DNA of 64,000 nucleotides. Origin: Erythrophleum ivorense (Eukaryota > Streptophyta > Magnoliopsida > Fabales > Fabaceae). Under the pieces are notes generated by a model. That model worked only from the letters and a program-made list of their open reading frames with translations. It did no database searches and was not told the origin of the DNA. The stretch covers positions 434,001 through 498,000 of the forward strand of contig JAIUCV010000346.1 of the NCBI GenBank assembly GCA_026724425.1, given 5' to 3'. Below are positions 10,799 to 21,680 of this stretch, piece after piece; within the stretch, counting starts at the first letter, position 1, and each line of letters begins with the position of its first letter. The position numbers and the translations under genes are program-made.

Positions 10799-13700
10799 TG
10801 TGACACCCAATTTGCGATAAAAGGGCCAAGGTGAGATTTTCAAAGGAGGTCCTTGAAATTGAATGGATAGTGGCCAAATAAAATTAGAAAGATAAATTAG
10901 ACCTTTAAAAATGAGGATTGGATGCTTGAGTTACCTAAAAACCCGAGCCAGAAGAGTTAAAAAAATTTACAAAAATAGGTTGGGGCATTTTCGTAATTTT
11001 TTAAAAATTTTGGAAAACTCACACAGGGGACTTTTAAATAAAAAATTTGAGCTTTTTTGAGTTCTTAGAGGATCTAAAAACTATGAGAACTCCTAGAATA
11101 GTTAAAACTCCTTTTGTGAGCAATTTCGATAAAAGGGTTAATCAAAATTTTGATCAAATAATTCAGAATGATTTCAAACCCAATTTGGGTGAAACCAAAG
11201 GCAATTTATAAGTTAGAGGACCCAAATTTTATGATGGAAAAGATGGTTCTCGAAAAGGAGTTAAAATGAGTACAAACGAAAGAATCATGTTTTTGAGACT
11301 AAAGTGAAAAGTTAAAAAAGTGTGACAACTTTACTTTATAGCTCTTAAAACACATTTAGCTCTTCTTCCACCTCTCCATCGACATTTTTCTGGTTTGGGC
11401 AAATTTAGAGAGAGAGTCTAAAAGGCACTCAAGAGAGAAGAGAAGGAAGCTTTTAAAAGGATAAGATTTTTTAATTTTTTATATTCTTTGCTTCTTTAAA
11501 CTTGTTCCTCTCTTCCTCCTCTCTCTTTCTATGGTCTGATTGTTTGCTATGGCGTTGGTTTGTGGCTAAGGCAGTAGAGGGAGGAGAAGGTTTGAGAGAA
11601 CTCTTAGGAGCATGAGAAAGAGCTTTTGGAAAGCTTGAAAATAAGGTATGATACATGATGTGGTTTTGTTTCCTTTTACTTCTTCTCTTCCCATGAGTTT
11701 CACCCAGATGTAGGGGTCTAGGTAAGAGGCTTAGTTTTGATTTAAATATGCTAGGGAAAGAGGTTTTGAAGCCTAAGGAACTTAAAGGAAGCAATAGAAT
11801 GTAAAAAGAACCAGAAATAACAAGTTTTAGCATTTAGGGATTTTGATATACCTATGAAAATCTGAAACTTCCTAAGGGTCCTATGACTTATGTAAGAGTA
11901 TAAATGAGGTCCCAAGGTATTTAGGAAACTTCACAAGTAGGTAATTGCACAAGAAAACAAACAAAACTTCATAGGCTTCCTTATGAAGTATTGTCTCGAC
12001 CAAGAAGTTCTTTGTATACCTAAGGAGGGTTTTTCTTGGTCTTAAGGTTAAGAGTGCTCTAGATATGAATTATAGATACTAACGGAACCATTAGGTTGAA
12101 TTTAGAAAGCTTGATTTGTGAGATGGAAGTTTAGGTCCCATTTAGACATAAAGAAGCAACCTAGAGTTTGGCTTCTTAGATTGAGTTCATGATGGCTCCA
12201 ATGAGTTTAGATGGAGTCATATGACCTAGAAAGAATGAGAGTTGGGAGCCAAGATCATGATTTCAAGTGGTTGCTTCCTATGCCAGGTATGGACTATATT
12301 AGTGTTTTAAGACCAAGTGAGCTAGCATAGAGGTTGTATAAAGCTAGAATTGGTTCTAATGATTGATTTGAGTCTCATTTGATGTGTCTTGGCTAAGAGA
12401 ATTAAGAACTCCCCTATTGTATATGTTGGCCGAGAAGGTGCAAGGGAAAAGCAGAGGGAAAAGTTATGTTTCCTAGCATGAGGTAGCTCTTTAACATTTC
12501 TCACATGCATTTCTTGATTTGTTGCTTGTCTTGGATTACTTTGTATGTGTGTTTGAATTATGTGAATTGTTTATAGCCATTGATTTAGTGTCTTGGTGCC
12601 ATGATGTGCTTTTGAACTTGTTTGAAAGATGTAATGGCTTGAGTGGATTTGGTAAGGCCAAAAGTCCCTTAAGATGAGTGAGGAAGAGCCAAAAGTCCCT
12701 GAGAGTAGGTGAGACAAGGCCAAAAGTCTCAAGAAAGAATAAGGCCAAGTCAAAAGTCCCTAGAAATAAATGAGACAAATCCAAAAGTCCTAAGAATTTG
12801 GGTGAGGCTGAACTAATAACTTTTAGAGCCTATGTTTGATTTATATGAACTTATGTAACATGAGAAAATGGCTATGTATGTTTTCTAGAAAGTTTTATGG
12901 CATGCTTGCATTTATTGACTTGAAAATGCATCATATATATATATATATATGTTTGAAAGGATAAAAGAGCTATTGAGATTCTTTGAATCTCACTTTTTTC
13001 CTCACATGTCTATTTTTTGCCTAGGTGAAGCCCAAAGACCAAGTGGAAGGAGCCATATGCCTTGAACAGGGACACTGTGACAATAGGATAGGAAATTTTG
13101 TAAAATGATGTCAAGAATTGTATATAAATGATGTATATGAGATGTAGATACTCGGACATGTATAAAAGCATGTGTTTATGATGTATGGATGGAAATTGAA
13201 ACCATATATGCATTTATGTGAGTTTTTGACATCTATATGCTTTAGTGTGCTTGTATGTAAGCTCAATTGGAAAGTGATTTTGAGATGTAGGATGTTTTGG
13301 ATCACTTAGGTAGCCTTTGTATGTTATTTTTATCCTTCTGGACATGCCCAAGTGATTGTGGTATGAGTAGGAGAGCAAATAGATCAATTTGACCCCTTTT
13401 AGGTGCCATAAAACACCTCTTTTGCTACCTAAACTCCAAACTGACCAAATGAATGAATTTAACCATGAAATTTGACATAAATATAATCTCATCTAGAGCT
13501 TTTTGCTAAGCTAAGAACCACTATTTTTGGAGCTCTAGAGAATAAATTATGAATTTTCAAAGTTGGAAAAATTCTACAGATTTGGCATGTATACTATTCA
13601 TATGGTTAGTTTGCTTTTCTATATCATTCATTAGTAAAATGAAATCCAATGCTGATGAAATTTTATAAGCATAAATTAGACACCCTAAGCTTTATTCAGC

Positions 13701-14293
13701 AATTAAGAGCACCTCATTTAGAGCTCTATAGAGAGAGAACCTAATTTTTGAAGTTTATCGTTAGTATCATGATGCAGCAAACACCTCTAGTACTATTTAT
13801 TTTTTCTTGTGGTTCAGATGGTTTTTTCTTGGTCTAGAACTATTTTTATCATTAGTTAACATCCAGAGCTTTCTAAAAAGCTATCATGTGAGTGATTTTT
13901 ATTTTTTTAGAATTAGTTATAATTTTTCAAAGTTCATATAAAAAAATTATCATGGCAACCCAAGAGCAAAAAATGAAATTTCATGTGAAATGGTTCTCAA
14001 TCCGTGTTGTAAGCCATCGATTGTGTTATTTCTAATATGTTTGAGTATGTTATGGATGGAGAAGAATTTAGCTAAGTAAAAATGATTCTCATGGACATTT
14101 ATGCATGGGTTTGGTTACCAATATCCAATAAATCCACTACTAAAGTTGTAAACTTTAATGCCTTTGTATGTTATATGCTAGTTGTGCCATGAGTTGAAGT
14201 TTGAGGAGTTATGGTATTACATGAATGGAGGATAATTCCATGATCGAACAAGCTAATGCATATATTAATTTAGTGGAATGTCAAGGTGTCACA
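10799..14293 (+). mobile_element. Gypsy solo LTR, ~3.5 kb, TSD not found
   Basis: Starts TGTGACACCCAATTTGCG at 10799, matching the start of the 50143 copy read on minus (TGTAACACCCAATTTCTG). Ends AAGGTGTCACA at 14293. Internal landmarks in sense order are an early block near 10840-10950, an AGAGAGAG leader near 11410-11460, the GGCCAAAAGTCCC minisatellite (12655-12800), the GAGCTATTGAGATTCTTTG block (12968-12990) and the tail with ATGAATTTTCAAAGTTGG (13548-13566). The flanks differ (TAAAT on the left, TTTTT on the right), so the TSD has mutated, or the copy arose by recombination between elements. No gag-pol. Confidence 0.7.
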
Positions 14294-15336
14294 TTTTTGT
14301 CCTTATTATCCCTTATTTGTTTACCTCTTTGTACACTAATCACTCGGCCATGCAAGATGCTAATGGTATCAAGATTAATTCAGTGTTTATTTAAGCATTA
14401 GTTCTTGATATGCACAGCTAAATGGATGGGCTATCACATGACTAAATGTACATACCTATATTTCCATGTATGTGAAGGTAATGAAATGTTATGATAAGAA
14501 TGGTCGCAATCTTGTCTTGAATTATTTCTATATGCTTCCATATTAGATGGATTGATGTACCAATATCTCATTAAGGGTTCCTAACATATATCCTCCTCTT
14601 TAGTACTAATTAAATCAATTAGCTCTTAATTAACCTGGGTTAGTTCCTTAATGCTTACTTGAGGTTGTTCGCTGATGTTTTTCTTTAGTTAGTTTGGTTA
14701 CGTTACCATTTAAAGAAAATTTAGAATGTGACATGGGTCATGATGCAGATCATATATTTTTTATTTTAAACTCCAATAACCACTCAGGTCATGGCGTGGT
14801 TAAACCAAGTCATGATGCAAATCCAAAAACTTAACTTTTAGGTTCCAGTAGTCAACTTAGCTTTAACAAGAATGTCCAAGTTGCGACTTAAGACACTAAA
14901 CTCCTATTTTTAGTCTCCAAAACTTAATTTTCTTAAGGTTAATGGTATGTAATGACTTGGGAATATAAGAGGGTTTTGTGATAATAGAATCAGTGATAAA
15001 ATAAATCGAAAGTTTTATTTGATAACTTAAATTACTTGTAGGCTTAAATTGCTTTGTTCTTTGATTAATAATCCCCAATAATAATAAGGATCAAATTTTC
15101 ACATTATTTTCCCTAAACTATTTATACAAACATTAAACCTTAATTTATGATCATTAACTATGCAATTAAGCTTAATCACTATAAAAAGGAGTTGGGGTTG
15201 TTACAATAGCATAGGTACTTTAGATTGCAGTGTAAGTCCAAAACTTTAGTTTTAGAGTCATAGAATCAAAATAAGTCATGGTAGGGAGTACTCAAGTCAT
15301 GATGTCAATATATCTTATTGCTTATTGTAATATCCA

Positions 15337-15700
15337 GTCTCTTTGGAACTTAATTGAAACTGATGAGACTACAAAAGAGGACCCTATAATGAAATGATTA
15401 GAGACTAAACAAAATTAGAATAATAATCTAACCATTTAAAAATGAGAATACATAGCAAATGATGGCCCAAAATCAAAGCGAAAGTGGCTAAACAATTTTG
15501 CATAATTTCGAACAACTTTTTGAAAACTCAAAGGAAAGAGCTTTAAATGATAAACTCTGTCCTTTTCATAGCCCACATTTCTTCTCCATCACATAAGAGC
15601 AACTAAATCCATAATCCATAAAAGACAGATTTCATTTTCCATTTTCTGTGTATATAGTATTGCAAAACCTTTTTCCATCTTTCAACGTCAATGTCAGCAT
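15337..15700 (+). repeat. Truncated 5' end of a related LTR
   Basis: Begins TGTAATATCCAGTCTC and shows the same early sequence order as 10799 onward: a GACC stretch, AATGAAATG.ATTAGAG, AAATTAGAATAATAATCTA, then CCATTTAAAAATGAG. Similarity fades after about 15.7 kb, so this is a partial copy. The end point is approximate. Confidence 0.4.
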
Positions 15701-16820
15701 ATATATATACACCAAACTGTAAACAAAGTTACAACACCCATGGAAACAATTTGTTGTTACTCGACCAATTTCATATTAGATAGAAATATATATATATATA
15801 TATATATCCTGTTTTTTCACCAAATATTGTATTATTTCCAGAATTGAGTAACACTTAGCAATTGAAATGAACAATCATGACAATGGCCTACAATTTGTGG
15901 TACTGAACCCAATTCTAAAGATGTCAAATTTGGGATTTTACATGATAGCAAATACATTATCATTTATCCGTACCGCCATATCAATCTATTATAATACTTG
16001 AAACACATTATATTGCAATTTCTACTGGATCTGACAATCACCAGAGAACAAAGCTTTCAAATAACATGACGGGAGGCTTGACTTCATCAAACATTATGTA
16101 TATGTGAAGACGCATTCCAATTCTACTGGATCCAATTCAATTATAATTTCAATGTCCTAATTTTTAAAAGAACCAAAAATCATAATTGATTTGAGATTCA
16201 TATATATATGTCATGATGACAAAACATGTTACTTTCCATATGAAGACATTTCAACAGGAGCGTAGTGTTTTGGCCAACAAAACTACGAAATTTGGAAATG
16301 CATATGCCTCCAGAGATTCGATTTGCACGCTAATTCCCTTATACCCCACAATTTGCAGTTTCTTCGTTTATTGCACATCAGACCCTCTTCGTCCTTCTCT
16401 GCATCATGCAAGGATTAAATCCCAACGCCACACAATGCCTCATTTTGACTCCATTAGAAACCAAAATCTTGCTTTTAAGATAGCTAGGAAATTGAGACAG
16501 CAGTGGAGTCATAAAATTAAATAGAAAATTAGATTGAAGGCTTTAAAACATGTGAAATTTCACCCTTTTCTTAAAACAAAATTTGTTCTCTATTAATACT
16601 GCAACTTATTAACAAGGGTGCTTTTGGGAGTTATCAAAGCATTTTGGAAAAATACTGAATCTCTCTCTCTCTTTAGAATGTGGTTTTGGCTCAAAGAATA
16701 GAAGAAAATAGAAAACCTATTCATGTTTCGATCATCTAATTACTTTTTATATGTGTGCAAAATCAATTTTTCATAAAGTTGATTTTGAACTGTTTTGTCG
16801 TTTCATGAGTTTGAAATTGA
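15700..16820. other. Gene-less stretch
   Basis: AT-rich sequence with an (AT)n run at about 15786-15807. A 103-codon plus-strand frame at 16213-16524 has no recognisable domain and no supporting gene structure. I see no RNA gene or transposon border here. Confidence 0.5.
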
Positions 16821-16898
16821 CACTATAAAAAATCCTCCTATTTAGTGCCGGTATTTTCCAACAATTTTTTAAAACTACCAGAAATTACACGTTTACTG
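16821..16898 (+). mobile_element. Possible CACTA (En/Spm)-type 5' end interrupted by the Gypsy element
   Basis: CACTATAAAAAATCCTCC at 16821 follows TGA (possible 3-bp TSD) and is succeeded by TTTAGTGCCGGTATTTTCC and ACTACCAGAAATTAC. This is the style of plant CACTA termini with sub-terminal repeats. On the far side of the Gypsy element, 21955-22010 continues in the same style (ATTACCAGCGGTTTTA, GCCGGCGGTTTGATGACCGC). The opposite CACTA terminus was not located, so this stays tentative. Confidence 0.35.
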
Positions 16899-17160
16899 TG
16901 ATACGTTTAAATTTTTGTTATTGCCTTGCTATATTAGTTCCGTTATGAATTGGTTGCGTCAGCGTCAGTAAGGCTATTTGCGTCTTTTTAAAATAACTAC
17001 CTGTTAATAGTTAGTTACTGCGTCGGGTATGTATAGCGTGATCTGCCCGGTGATCGAGCATGCAAAAACAGAACTTCCTTTACGTGTTACTCTATCTCTT
17101 CTTCTTCTCTTCCCAATCCTTCTTCCTCTTTTCTGTTCCATTATTCCTATCTCATTTCCA
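16899..17160 (+). repeat. 5' LTR of the Reina-like element
   Basis: Starts TGATACGTTTAAATTT and ends CATTTCCA. It matches 21674-21935 base for base except for about nine substitutions (hand count), i.e. roughly 96-97% identity. The tRNA-Met primer-binding site follows within about 10 bp, further than usual, so the true LTR end may be a few bases downstream (GTACCA). Confidence 0.85.
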
Positions 17161-17170
17161 GCTGTACCAT

Positions 17171-17182
17171 TGGTATCAGAGC
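17171..17182 (+). other. Primer-binding site (initiator tRNA-Met)
   Basis: TGGTATCAGAGC is complementary to the 3' end of plant initiator tRNA-Met, the usual primer for minus-strand cDNA synthesis in chromoviruses. It lies just inside the 5' LTR and 9 bp before the gag start at 17191. Confidence 0.85.
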
Positions 17183-17190
17183 GGAGATCC

Positions 17191-18327
17191 ATGGCAGAAG
17201 GAACTCACTCACAGATGCAGGTGCAAGAATTAGAAGATCGCTTATGTGACGAATTTTCCTAGAAGTTGGGAGCGATGGAGCAACACTTCGGGGGCTTACA
17301 AGAATTGGCGCGTGGGTTATCCCTACAGATTATGGATATGGTTAATGATAATAGAGATCGAGGCAGAAACGAATGTCAGGGAAATGATTTCCAGATTTCT
17401 ACTCGGTTTACTAAAGTGGATCTTCCAAGATTCTCGGAAGATGATGTTAATGGGTGGATTTCGAAGTGTGAGCGCTTCTTTCTACTTGACGGTACTCTAG
17501 AAGCTAATAAAGTGATATTGGCAAGTTTGGCAATGGATGAAAAGGCGTACAAATGGTTCCAGTATTATGAGAAGAGTGTGCGGGGAAATTTGAACTGGGA
17601 GACGCTTGTGGAGGCAATGAAAACCCGCTTTGGACCCTTGTATGAGGATCCAATGGAGGAATTAATGCAATTGAAGCAGACGGGGCCACTGAGTGAATTC
17701 CAAACACTGTTTGATAATCTAATTTGTAAAGTAGAGCTAACTGAGACACAAAAACTCAGTTGTTTTCTCGGGCCTTTGAAACCAGAGCTGGCTTCAGGAG
17801 TAAAATTGCTCAAGCCTCATACTTTACTCGAAGCGACAAGAATGGCCAAATTACAGGAAGCCAATCTACAGTTGTTGCAGAGGACATTTGGTGCGAAGAT
17901 GGTAGAGTATTCGAAGGGTACTGAGAAAACACAACATACCCCTAACTTCAAATACAAGGGGAAGTCTGCAATAACAGAAGGAAGGAAGTGGCAAGGAGAA
18001 AACAAACAAGGAACTTCAAAGAGCATCCTAGGCAAACCTGCTGTAAGATTCCAACGAAGATTAACCCCAAAAGAGATGGATGATCATCGGGCCAAGAATT
18101 TGTGGTACTTTTGCCATGAAAAGTATGCTCCCGGCCATGATTGTCCACAGAGAAAAAGAATGCAAGTATATTTGATGGAAATTGAGGAGAGGAGTACAAA
18201 AGATACGGGAAAAGTCAATGAAGTTATTGTGGAACCCTCAGTAGAAGAAACCATAACTCCTGACTACCCAGTAATCTCTTCATGCATTGTCAGGTACCTC
18301 TGCTTATTCCACTCTAAGAATCACTAG
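17191..18327 (+). pseudogene. gag: gag (capsid/nucleocapsid) of the Reina-like element, broken
   Basis: Gag packages the element RNA into virus-like particles. The natural start is the ATG at 17191 (MAEGTHSQ). A TAG at 17260-17262 interrupts the frame after 23 codons, and the same frame reopens at once and runs to 18327. The retrotrans_gag region (about residues 70-190 from 17266) contains the hallmark run KWFQYYEKSVRGNLNWETLV and FLGPLKPEL. Near the C-terminus comes the zinc knuckle WYFCHEKYAPGHDC (about 18100-18150): the first of the expected Cys-X2-Cys pair is Trp (TGG), so zinc binding is lost. The frame then shifts into protease near 18278, where about two bases seem missing; in this clade gag and pol form one reading frame. 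Confidence 0.88.
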
Positions 18328-18925
18328 TAGATGTCGGAAAAGATTGTTGCATATTTTGATAGATACTGAAAGCACCCATAACTTTCTGGATGAGAGTTTT
18401 AGTGAAGAAGGGATAGGTGAAATTAAACCAATACAGGGGGTCACGATGACAATAGCTAATGGTGATAAACTGCAGGGAAAACGTGATTGTAAAGGGTTGA
18501 AATGGATTACACAAGGTACCAAGTTTGAGGCTGACGTTATCTTGTTGCCATTAGTGAAATGTGATATGGTTCTGGGTATGCAATGGATGAGGACTTTGGG
18601 TATCATTAATATGGATTATAGGAATCTAACCATGAAGTTTGAATGGAAAGGAAAAAGAGTTCAGCTCAACGCTGCCAGTGGAGCTAAAAGTCGGGTGATT
18701 AATAAGGAGAAGATCTTCAAAATGATGAGGGGACAATCCCAAACCTACATGCTGCAGCTTATTCCTAACGCTCAAGGAGCAATGTTCTGTGCAATGACAG
18801 TCGTATCAACAGAAGAGACCCCACCAGTCATTACGGAGCTACTAGAGGAGTTCTACGGGATTTTTGAAGAACCACAAGGCTTACCCCTAAAGCGAGGACA
18901 TTATGATCATCAGATAACAGCATGA
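18281..18925 (+). pseudogene. pol: Protease region of gag-pol, Reina-like element
   Basis: The sequence resumes in a new frame with HALSG at 18281, the usual opening of the aspartic protease domain in this clade. The active site is present at 18346-18375 as LIDTESTHNFL: the family motif is D-T/S-G, so the catalytic Gly is replaced by Glu (GAA), which should inactivate it. Further marks are VILLPLVKCDMVLGMQWM (about 18535-18590), the flap-to-C-terminal part. The frame ends with TGA at 18923, just before the RT region. About ten codons that normally bridge the two appear missing and the frame changes here (18915-18925). Confidence 0.85.
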
Positions 18926-20166
18926 GGCTATACAGATACCCAGCCATGCAGAAGGATGTTATCGAAAGATTAATAAAAGATATGATGTATAGTGGAATAT
19001 TTCAGCACAGCAGTAGCCCATTTGCTTCGCCGGTTGTTTTGGTCAAGAAAAAAGATGGCAGTTGGCACTTGTGCATAGATTATAGATCACTTAATCAGGC
19101 CACAATCCGAAACAGCTTTCCCATTCCTCTGATCGAAGATTTACTCGATGAATTGGGGAAATCTAAAATATTCTCTAAATTGGATTTAAAAGCTGGCTAT
19201 CATCAGATCCGTATGCATGAGAAGGACATCTATAAAACTACCTTTCAAACTCACTCTGGTCACTACGAATACTTGGTCATGCCATTTGGTCTGACAACCG
19301 CACCCTCAACTTTTCAGGGAATCATGAATGCAATATTCAAAGATCTCTTAAGAAAGTATGTGCTGGTATTTTTTGACGATATTCTCGTTTACAGCAGGGA
19401 TCTGGCTACGCATGTGCAGCATCTAAGAACAGTTTTTAATATCCTAGCAGCTAATCAGTTCTACATTAAAAGAAGCAAATGTGCATTCGCAACCCAGCAG
19501 GTCGAATACTTGGGTCATATAATTAATTCTCAAGGTGTAGCTGTCGACCCCAATAAAATTAAAGCCCTTGTAGAGTGGCCAAAACCAACCAAGGTGAGGG
19601 AATTAAGAGGGTTTTTGGGGCTGTCAGGGTACTATCGCAGGTTTATTAAAGGGTACGGCAGTATAGCTCAACCTCTCACAAACCTGCTCAAAAGAGACAA
19701 CTTCATGTGGACTCAGGAAGCAGAGGAAACTTTCAACAACCTTAAAATCGCTTTAACAAAGGCACCTGTATTGTACCTGCCGGACATAACTCTACCTTTT
19801 ACCATTGAAACCGATGCTTCCAATGTAGGCATTGGTGCAGTACTCATGCAGCAAGGACATCCTATAGCGTATGTAAGCAAGACCCTATCTCCAAAGCACC
19901 GATTAATGTCTGTGTATGATCAAGAACTACTGGCCATAGTGTATGCAGTTAGCAAATGGCATCAATACTTGTGCATCCAACCTTTCACCATACTCACTGA
20001 CCGGAAAAGCCTCAAGTATCTCTTGGAACAGAGGCTGTCCACTCCATCTCAGTACAACTGGATCACTAGATTAATTGGATTAACTTATGTCATCAGCTAT
20101 AAGAAGGGAAAGGATAATTTGGCAGCAGATGCACTTTCTCGGGCAACTCATGGTGAATTATTGTAA
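18922..20166 (+). pseudogene. pol: Reverse transcriptase and RNase H of the Reina-like element
   Basis: 414 codons. RT copies element RNA into cDNA. Visible landmarks: LYRYPAMQKDVIERL at the start, SPFASPVVLVKKKDGSW, FSKLDLKAGYHQIRM, VMPFGLTTAPSTFQ, and the catalytic FFDDILVYS around 19370-19400 (the Y/F-x-D-D box, intact). RNase H follows with TIETDASNVGIGAVL (first Asp), YDQELLAIVYAVSKWHQYL (Glu) and ILTDRKSLKYL (Asp), ending with NLAADALSR. The frame stops at TAA 20164-20166 but stays open in the same register into integrase, so a single nonsense change splits the polyprotein. The residues needed for RT and RNase H activity look preserved. Confidence 0.93.
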
Positions 20167-21630
20167 TTTAGTGTTTCGTCTGTGTCAACTGAGTTGTGGG
20201 AAGAGATTAAGGACCAATGGCAATCTGATACAGACTTGCAAAAGTTGATAGTAGAGATTATTCAAAATCCTGGACTACATTCCAAGTATAAATGGCAGAA
20301 TGAGATGTTAACGCAAAAAGGAAGGTTGGTGATTGGAAGCTCACAGATGACGTTAAAACAGATTATATTAACTTGGTTACATTCTTCACCTCAAGGGGGA
20401 CACTCAGGTAATAAAGCTACCTTGAAGAGAATAAAAGCGATTTTCTTTTGGAAAGGAATGGCTAACAATGTTAAAGCCTTTTTATCCAAATGTGAGACAT
20501 GCCTTAGACGTAAGTACGAAAATGTCGCTTACCCCAGGTTGCTACAGCCGCTACCAGTTCCGGAGGGTGTTTGGCAGAGCATTGCAATGAATTTCATAGA
20601 ACAACTCCCTAAATCTGATGGTAAGGATACAGTGTGGGTAGTAGTGGATCACCTCAGTAAATACGCTCACTTTTTGGCACTCTCCCACCCTTACACAGCC
20701 AGTACATTAGCCCAGATTTTCATGGATTGTATATACAAGTTGCATGGAGCACCAGCGACCATAATCAGTGACAGAGATCCTATATTTACTAGTAAATTCT
20801 GGCAAGAGTTCCTTCTTTGTCTTGGGGTCACTCAAAATCTCTCTACAGCCTACCATCCTCAAACTGACGGGCAGAGTGAGGTACTCAACCGCTGCTTAGA
20901 GCACTACCTTCGTAGCTTTACCTGGCAATCTCCTAGAGAGTGGGCAAGGTGGTTGCCCCTTGCGGAATGGTGGTACAACACCACGTATCATACGGCAATA
21001 GGGATCACTCCATATGAGGTCATGTATGGTCAACCACCCCCTCTGCAGCTACCATATTTACCACATGAATCATCAATGGATGTTAGTGACCGCAGCTTTT
21101 TGGCATGGGAGGTAATGATTAACAACTTAAAACAAAACCTAAACATGGCTGCCAATCGCATGAAACAGTATGCCGATTGTGGAAGAACAGACAGACACTT
21201 TGAGGTGGGGGATTGGGTATTTCTCAAACTGCAACCACATAGACAAGTTTCGGTTGAAAGGAGGATCTCAGAGAAGCTGTCTCCAAGATACTATGGACCA
21301 TCCCAGATTATCTCCAAGGTTGGGATGGTTGCTTACACTCTGCAGCTGCCCCCAACATCCAACATTCACCCCACCTTCCATGTTTCACTTTTGAGAAAGT
21401 GTCCAGAGCCAAATGTGCCCCAATATCTACTACCTAATGATTGGAGCTCTCTCAAGGAAATTAAGCAACCAGAAACTATTCTAGAGAGGTGTATAGTTCA
21501 ACGCCATAATCGTGCGGTTACTCAGGTGCTTATCCAATGGAAGGGAGGATTACCAGAGGAAGCTACTTGGGAGTTTTGGTACGACTTTCAACGTAGATTC
21601 CCAAATTTTGCTCGATCGAAGCACCCTTGA
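20167..21630 (+). pseudogene. pol: Integrase with chromodomain, Reina-like element
   Basis: Integrase inserts the cDNA into host DNA. HHCC zinc-binding part: HSSPQGGHSG then CETC (about 20385-20505). The DDE core has the second Asp in IISDRDPIF (about 20760) and the Glu in AYHPQTDGQSEVLNR (about 20850-20890), but the first Asp is Asn (IAMNFIEQLP, about 20581-20610), so catalysis should be lost. WVVVDHLSK also differs from the usual R. A GPSQIISKVG...HPTFHVSLLRK region and a C-terminal chromodomain (ILERCIVQRHN to ATWEFWYDFQRRFPNF, about 21477-21606) follow; chromodomains steer chromoviruses to heterochromatin. It is continuous in frame with RT apart from the TAA at 20164. Confidence 0.92.
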
Positions 21631-21658
21631 GGTCAAGGGTGAACTGAAGGGTAGTAGT

Positions 21659-21680
21659 TGATACGGGAGTAGTTGATACG
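21659..21680. repeat. 15-bp direct duplication at the start of the 3' LTR
   Basis: TGATACG occurs at 21659 and again at 21674, each preceded by AGTAGT, so the 15-bp unit TGATACGGGAGTAGT is added in front of the 3' LTR relative to the 5' LTR, which starts at the second copy. It may be a duplication, or the 5' LTR may have lost it. Confidence 0.7.

Larger units (their letters stand above)
2411..15211 (-). mobile_element. Older solo LTR (~3.6 kb once insertions are removed) hosting three younger solo LTRs
   Basis: The left part (2411-4836) starts TGTCATACCC and carries the antisense of the usual LTR block near 3490-3545 (ATACCTGGAAAAATAGTTAG, AATCCCAGTAG). The right part (14294-15211) ends GTTGTTACAATAGCA. 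The left flank 2406-2410 is TAGGT, and TAGGT follows at 15212-15216, so a 5-bp TSD fits. Subtracting the insertions at 4837-7726, 7884-10705 and 10799-14293 leaves about 3.58 kb, close to the 3.4-3.5 kb of the other solo LTRs in this window, which supports the reconstruction. The weak point is the right end: a more usual TGTAACAACC-type start (read on minus) would be at 15205, six bases earlier, without the TSD. Motifs GTCATGATGCAG and GTCATGGCGTGG recur near 14730-14825. No coding genes. Confidence 0.5.

Noticed and set aside
11471..11833. 120-codon minus-strand frame.
   Set aside because: It is opposite the LTR leader of the 10799-14293 copy and disrupted in related LTRs; no recognisable domain.
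12536..12784. Apparently repetitive peptide with GTFDLALFFLETFGL-like units.
   Set aside because: It is the translation of the 31-bp minisatellite; successive units change frame, so no protein repeat is under selection.
16213..16524. 103-codon plus frame.
   Set aside because: No domain, no splice or promoter context, AT-rich surroundings; left unannotated apart from the gene-less note.
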